The translations under genes were made by a program, and so were the position numbers. Of a stretch of 64,000 nucleotides of DNA, positions 58,665 through 64,000 are shown one piece after another. Every line of letters begins with the position of its first letter. The stretch's first letter is position 1. This stretch comes from Piromyces finnis. Its lineage: Eukaryota > Neocallimastigomycota > Neocallimastigomycetes > Neocallimastigales > Neocallimastigaceae. Where the stretch lies: assembly GCA_002104945.1 (NCBI GenBank), contig MCFH01000027.1, forward strand, positions 215,001 to 279,000, in the 5' to 3' direction. The notes beneath the pieces were generated by a model. The model was given only the letters and a program-made list of their open reading frames with translations, was not told where the DNA came from and did not search any database.

Positions 58665-61600
58665 ATAATGACATCTAAATTAAATACAATGACGATAATA
58701 AATATAATAATACTGATTAATCATTATTAATATAATAATTTTTATATAAACTAATTTGAATATTTGAAGGTTGTAAAACCATATTATAAAACATTGCTAC
58801 ATGAAAATCCAAATTATAGATCAAGTGTTGCACAATTTTTAGATGGTTGCATGCAAAAGAATGGCTTCTTTGATACACCTTTTGTTAAAGCTTGTCTTTT
58901 CCTTGAAAATATTAGTGTAAAAGAAAAAACTGAAAAAGAACAATTTATTAGAAATTTATCTAATTCTATTGATTCTTTTCCAACCGAATTTTCAAAGCAT
59001 AAAATTTTACCAGAATTAATCAAAGCTTTAGAGTATGGTGCAGGTATATATATAAAAAATATAAATCAAATAATTATAATTTATAAATCTTAAAAAAAAT
59101 GTAATGTTAAAAAAATATTATTTACAATTTATTATTCTATTAAATTAGGTGGCTCAAGAGTGTTATTACCAATTTTAAAGTTAGGTGCTTCATTGTCAAA
59201 AGAAGAATATGATAAAGTTATTTTAGGTAGTATTGTTAAGATGTATGGTTCACCCGATCGTCAAATGCGTTTAATGCTTTTAGAAAATATGGATAAATAT
59301 ATTGATAAAATTGGAGAACATACGAAAATTATTAATGATAAAATTTTCCCACAAATTGTATGAATTATTTTATATATTATAATTATATGTAATTATTTTG
59401 AATTATTCGTAGTAAAATTAATGCTATTTTAATTTAATAACAATAACAAACAAACAAAACATAATATCATTAATGTTAAAGGTTACTGGTTTTAATGACA
59501 CAAGTGTAAGTGCTTTTTAGGACAACTATATATAATCTATTATATATGCATATATTAAAAAATGATATTAATATTCTATTTTATTTTATATAATTTTTTA
59601 AAAAAAAATAGTCTATTATTCGTGAAGCCACTATTAAGTCTATTTTATTGCTTGGTCCAAAAGTAAATTATTAATATATAAAAATATTTAAGTTATATAT
59701 ATATTAATAGTAGTTTTTATCAATAATATATACTTAGTTAAGTGACAGAATCATCAACAATGATTTGTTAAGACATTTAGCTAAATTACAAGTAGATGAA
59801 GAACCAGGTATTCGTACAAATACTACAATTTTAATTGGAAAGTTAGCTAAAAGTCTTAGTCCATCTGTAAATATACAAAAAAAGTTTTTTAATATATTAA
59901 ATAATTTTAAACAGAAGGAATAAGGTATTAATAAGAATAATAATATTATAATATTAAAATTTATTTATTAAAGACAAGAAAACGTATTTTAATCCCAGCT
60001 TATGCTAGAAGTTTAAAAGATCCATTTGTTCCAGCAAGAAATGCTGGTTTATTAGCGTTTAATGGTAATTTAAATAATACAAATTATAACATTATCATCC
60101 TTTTTAACTTTCTTATTTACAATTATTATATAAAAAATAACGGTTATGATGTTAATAACATATTTATTAAATACATTATTTGTTATATTAGCTTCCATTG
60201 AATTATTTGATGTTGATGAAATGGCTACGAAAGTTATTCCATGTGTTAGTCCATGTTTAATCGATCCTGATAAGTAAATATTACCAATGATAAAATATAT
60301 ATTGTTCGACATTATATCATTATATATTAATATATTAATTAATATATATATATTTATGTAATTAGAACTGTAAGACAAAATGCATTCAAAACTGTTGCAA
60401 CTTGTATTAAAAAGCTTGAACAAAATTCTGAACAAATGGTAAAATAATTTATTAATGAAGTTCTTTTATTGCTATTTTCCCTCCTATATTATATTTTATA
60501 GATATTAATATATTTATATTTTTATTAATATTAATTTTCTATATATATATATTAATAGTATCAACCACCAACTGATCCAAATTCAGTTTCTAATATTGCT
60601 AGCAATAATTCTCTTAATAATAATAATAACACTCAAGAAAAGGCATGGTCTGGTTGGACATCTTCTATATCTAAAAAGGTAATTTTTTTTATGTAAAAAT
60701 TAGGCTATTTACAAATATAAATAGCAAATTTAATTTGATTATTAATTATAATAATTTGATGTGTTTATTTAATATAAAAGATTCAAGGAACTATGGAAAA
60801 CATTATCACTGGTGAAAGTAATAGTAATAGTAACAACAACAACAACAACAACAACAACAAAACTTCAATTTCATCTAGCTCTGGTAGAAAGTCCTTCGAT
60901 TCAGGCTCAAAATCTTCTCTTTCTCATTCTAGTTCTAATAACAATGGACTTGGTAGTACTGGCGGATTTGGTAGTACTGGAGGATTTGGTAGTACTGGCG
61001 GATTTGGAAGTACCAGTAGTAATGACAAAACTAAAGATTTACTTTCTTCTGATAGTTCAATTGGTATGCTTAAGACAGAATCAAAACCAATGGTCTTAAA
61101 TTCCCAAGTCAATAAAAAGAATTCTATTGATCTCTTTAGTATTGCTGATTCAATTGAAACATCTACTCCAGCCTCTGAATCTAAAAATAGCTTTGATGGT
61201 TGGGATGACTTTAAATTAGATACCCAAATTGATGATGGATGGGATATTCCAGCTCCACCAGCTCCATCCAATCCAATAGCTAAGTCACCAGCAAAAGAAA
61301 GTAAACAAACTGATATATATTCATCCTTTAATAATACCTCTACCAATAAAACTTCATCCTCAAATAGTGGTTGGGATGACTTTTCTAATATTATGAATAA
61401 GAAAACTCAAGGAAATAACAAAACCTCAACTACAACTACTACTGCTAATTCCACTTCTTCATTCTCTGCATGGTCCACATCTTCTACTAGTACACCAACT
61501 AAAGCAACACCTAGTGGTTGGGGTGTAATGAAGCCAAATACTACTTCATCCACCAGTACTACCTCTGCTAATACAACTTCTACTACTGCTAACGGATGGG

Positions 61601-62058
61601 GTTCAAATAGTGGATGGGGTGTCATGTCACCTAATATCACTAGTGCTACCTTAAGTACATCATTATCTAGTAATAAAAGTAATGGATGGAATGTTATGTC
61701 CCCAAATACTAGCAATGCAACTTTAAAAACAAATACAAATACTTCATTATCTAATAATAGTAATAATAACTGGAGTAGTTTTGGTTCTACTACTGTTACA
61801 ACAACAACTACTAACAATAGTTCTGGCTGGGGTAGTTTTGGTGCAACTTCATCTTCTTCTACAAATAATAATAACAATTCCGGATGGGGTAATAACTCTG
61901 GTTGGGGTAGCTTTGGAAATACATCAGCATCATCTTCTAATAATAATAGCAATAACAATAATAATAAATCAAATAGTACTTCAAATGGTTGGGGTTCCTT
62001 TGGTAGTACATCTAATAATAATAATAGTAGTAGTGATGGATGGGGAAGCTTTAATTAA
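57196..62058 (+). CDS. SCYL1: SCYL1-like protein (N-terminal kinase-like protein, Scy1 family), 17 exons
   Basis: Exons: 57196-57333, 57444-57581, 57777-57884, 57970-58061, 58196-58298, 58377-58458, 58562-58626, 58770-59043, 59149-59357, 59482-59505, 59612-59662, 59738-59866, 59974-60064, 60192-60273, 60366-60438, 60559-60678 and 60781-62058, all GT-AG and in phase, giving 1018 residues. It starts MDFLKSQVTRAVAAFGKD followed by PFSIGAQVD, typical of Scy1-like proteins. The kinase fold lacks catalytic residues: VFVFD replaces the VAIK lysine, HGSLRKS replaces HRD, and no DFG is seen. Residues ~300-555 look like HEAT repeats (VLLPILKLG, REATIKSILLLGPK, RTNTTILIGKLAKSLSP). The C-terminal 400 residues are Ser/Asn/Gly-rich with repeated Trp motifs (GWDDF, GWGSF). 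The family acts in COPI-dependent Golgi-ER traffic and, in yeast (Cex1), tRNA export. Confidence 0.88.
60950..61015 (+). repeat. Short coding tandem repeat (GGFGST)n
   Basis: Four near-identical 18-bp units encode GGFGST within exon 17 of the SCYL1-like gene, next to a poly-Asn (AAC)n run at about 60834-60860. Confidence 0.8.
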
Positions 62059-62370
62059 ATTGAATAGTAATTATTAAAAGTAATAAAAAGGTTTTTCCTT
62101 TTTAAAAGTATTAAATTTTTATTTTATTATTATGTAAAATATAATGAATGCTCATTAATCAAAACCAATTAGGTAAACATGATAGAATTATTATAATTGA
62201 TAAAAAAATAACAATAACAATATTAATAACAATAGTAATAATGGTAAAATAAAATAAAATATAAAGACAAAAACAAACAAACAAACAAAAAAAGAAACAA
62301 AATAAAACAAAATAAATAAAAACCAACTAGATTTTAATATTTTTTTTTATTAATAATATAATTTAAAATT

Positions 62371-62401
<31 letters not shown>

Positions 62402-62608
62402 CTTTGTATCTGTATCAATGAATTCAAATTAAATCATTTTTATTTAATAAAATATTTTTATAATTAAAATAAATTTATAATTTTTTTGAAAAGATAAAAT
62501 AAATATGTATTTTAATATTATTAAATAAAAACTATATTTATAATATTCTTTTTTTTTTTTTTCTTCGTTTTATTTTATTTTATTTTTTAATTTCTATATT
62601 TAAAATGG

Positions 62609-62658
<50 letters not shown>

Positions 62659-62763
62659 AGGTAATAAATAATTTATTCTATTTATTTGATTTTCTATTTT
62701 CTATTTTTTTTTTTTTTTTGTTAATATTAAAAATATAGATAGATGTAATACTATTTATATTTG

Positions 62764-62809
<46 letters not shown>

Positions 62810-63215
62810 TTTTTTTATTTATTTATTATTCTAATAATTTATAATTTTCTTTTTGTTTTTATACTTTTCATATTATTAAATTACTTTGCTTTTGTAGACT
62901 TTTTTTTTATCATAAATAAATAAATAAATTAATTGTTTTAAAAATTAATTGTAAAAAAGATAATTCAATTCAATTTTTTTTTAATTTTTTAATTTTTATA
63001 TAATAAATAAGTTAAATATTCCTATAATTAAAAATATAGTTAAATTCATTTTGTATTTTTGTGAATTATAAAACTTTCATTCCTTGTATTCTGATGATAT
63101 ATTTATATAATATAACAATTGATTATTGAAGAAAATGAAGTTTTTTTTTTTTTTTTTTGATTGATTATTTAATACTAGATAATGTAATCCTTATTTTCGA
63201 CTTTTATGATTTTGA
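62059..63215. other. Intergenic region between convergent genes
   Basis: The 3' flanks of the SCYL1-like and HINT3-like genes. (TTA)n runs lie at about 62609-62655 and 62769-62808, and there are T tracts. No gene. Confidence 0.6.
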
Positions 63216-63937
63216 TTATTCATTAATATCGTTGTTTTCATTTTTAACTGTAATTTTTTCCTTTTCATCTTCTTTCTTTAATGCTTCAATAACATTATCA
63301 ATTGATTCAAAATAGTGTGGAAAACGAATGGATTTATATTTACAAGATTTAACCCAATTCTTAAATGGAAGACCTAATAAGTGAAGATGTAAATGTCCTA
63401 CACTAGTAAAAGGTGGAATATGAAAACCAAGTATACTATCATATTCTTTATTTGAAATTAACAAGGTACTTGGAATTGGTGATTCCTTATCTTCTTCGTC
63501 TTCCTCTGACATACTACCATCATAATTTTGATCAGATATTTTATGATTTTCATTTTTTAAGCATGGGTTAGTGTAACCTAAATCTTTCAGTATTTTAATA
63601 CCAGCAATTTTCATACATTTCACTAAAAGTTATATATTTATAGAAAAAAACATTCGTTAAAGAAATAAATTTAGATAATAATTAAAATAAAATTAATTAA
63701 AAAATATAAATAATATAAGATTTACATAATTCTTTGTGGTCTTTATAAGTTAAATCTTTAACGCTAACTATATTATATATACATATATAATATAATTAAT
63801 AAATTATTTTAAATTTATAAATAAAAACTATGTATATATTTAAAACCATTAACTTTACCAATATGTGCACGAGGTATAACTAAAATATGAACCTTTGCTG
63901 CTGGTTTAATGTCATGAAATGCTATAATTTTATCATC
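63216..63937 (-). CDS. HIT-domain protein, HINT3-like, 3' part; 5' exons off the window
   Basis: Exons on the minus strand 63937-63859, 63767-63726 and 63622-63216 join in phase. They encode DDKIIAFHDIKPAAKVHILV followed by IPRAHI, SVKDLTYKDHKELL, an acidic insert (SMSEEDEEDKES) and GFHIPPFTSVGHLHLHLLG. HLHLHLL is the histidine-triad signature (H-phi-H-phi-H-phi-phi), in which the middle histidine is the nucleophile of nucleoside phosphoramidate or AMP hydrolysis. The Gly-Phe-His-hydrophobic-Pro-Pro-Phe lead-in, and the Ser-Ile-Asp-x-Val-Ile-Glu-x-Leu tail after the triad, point to the HINT3 branch rather than HINT1. The acidic insert is unusual. The 5' end lies beyond 64000; the start codon is not seen. 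Confidence 0.85.
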
Positions 63938-64000
63938 CTTTTATTTATTAAAAAAAAAAAAAAGAAAATACAAAGATTATTAAAAAGGATAAAACTTTTT

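Overview
The window looks like nuclear DNA of an anaerobic gut fungus (Neocallimastigomycota; Piromyces, Neocallimastix, Orpinomyces and Anaeromyces are the obvious candidates, and I cannot choose the genus). The reasons are extreme AT-richness with long homopolymers and TTA/TAA microsatellites, short GT-AG introns, Asn- and Ser-rich proteins, and four intronless glycoside hydrolase family 6 (GH6) cellulases that each begin with a signal peptide and two fungal dockerin modules, the signature of fungal cellulosomes.

Layout. (a) 1-20.3 kb is a dense block of Ty3/gypsy LTR-retrotransposon material: a minus-strand gag running off the left edge with its primer-binding site and LTR; a truncated pol lodged inside that LTR and itself split by a solo LTR; one near-complete plus-strand element (5261-13352) with long structured leader, gag, a -1 frameshift signal and pol; then a head-to-tail chain of solo LTR-like units, most separated from the next by only TTTT. 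(b) 20.3-23.4 kb is gene-poor, with a decayed ankyrin-repeat gene and a decayed small Cys-rich gene. (c) 23.6-27.5 kb holds two 5'-truncated, minus-strand non-LTR (LINE) copies of two families. (d) 28.0-42.8 kb is the GH6 cluster: three genes on the minus strand and one on the plus strand. The last two are divergent and almost identical within the coding region, but not outside it. (e) 43.4-49.7 kb is a small four-exon gene whose first intron contains a full-length, same-strand LINE with an intact 1512-codon ORF, a poly(A) tail and a 12-bp target-site duplication. (f) 50.1-50.6 kb is a LINE remnant. (g) 50.7-55.9 kb is a nine-exon, low-complexity AT-hook protein gene on the minus strand. (h) 57.2-62.1 kb is a 17-exon SCYL1-like pseudokinase on the plus strand. 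(i) 63.2 kb to the edge is the 3' part of a HINT3-like HIT-domain gene on the minus strand.

How the parts relate. The GH6 enzymes would be secreted and docked together on cellulosome scaffolds to attack cellulose processively. Three of the four share an exact 18-nt element between TATA-like box and start codon, suggesting common control. The GH6 cluster lies between LINE copies in inverted orientation, and the left third is a landing zone for LTR elements. The housekeeping genes (SCYL1-like for COPI/Golgi traffic, HINT3-like for nucleotide hydrolysis) sit in the right-hand fifth. All exon models come from reading frames and splice signals only; no transcript evidence was available.
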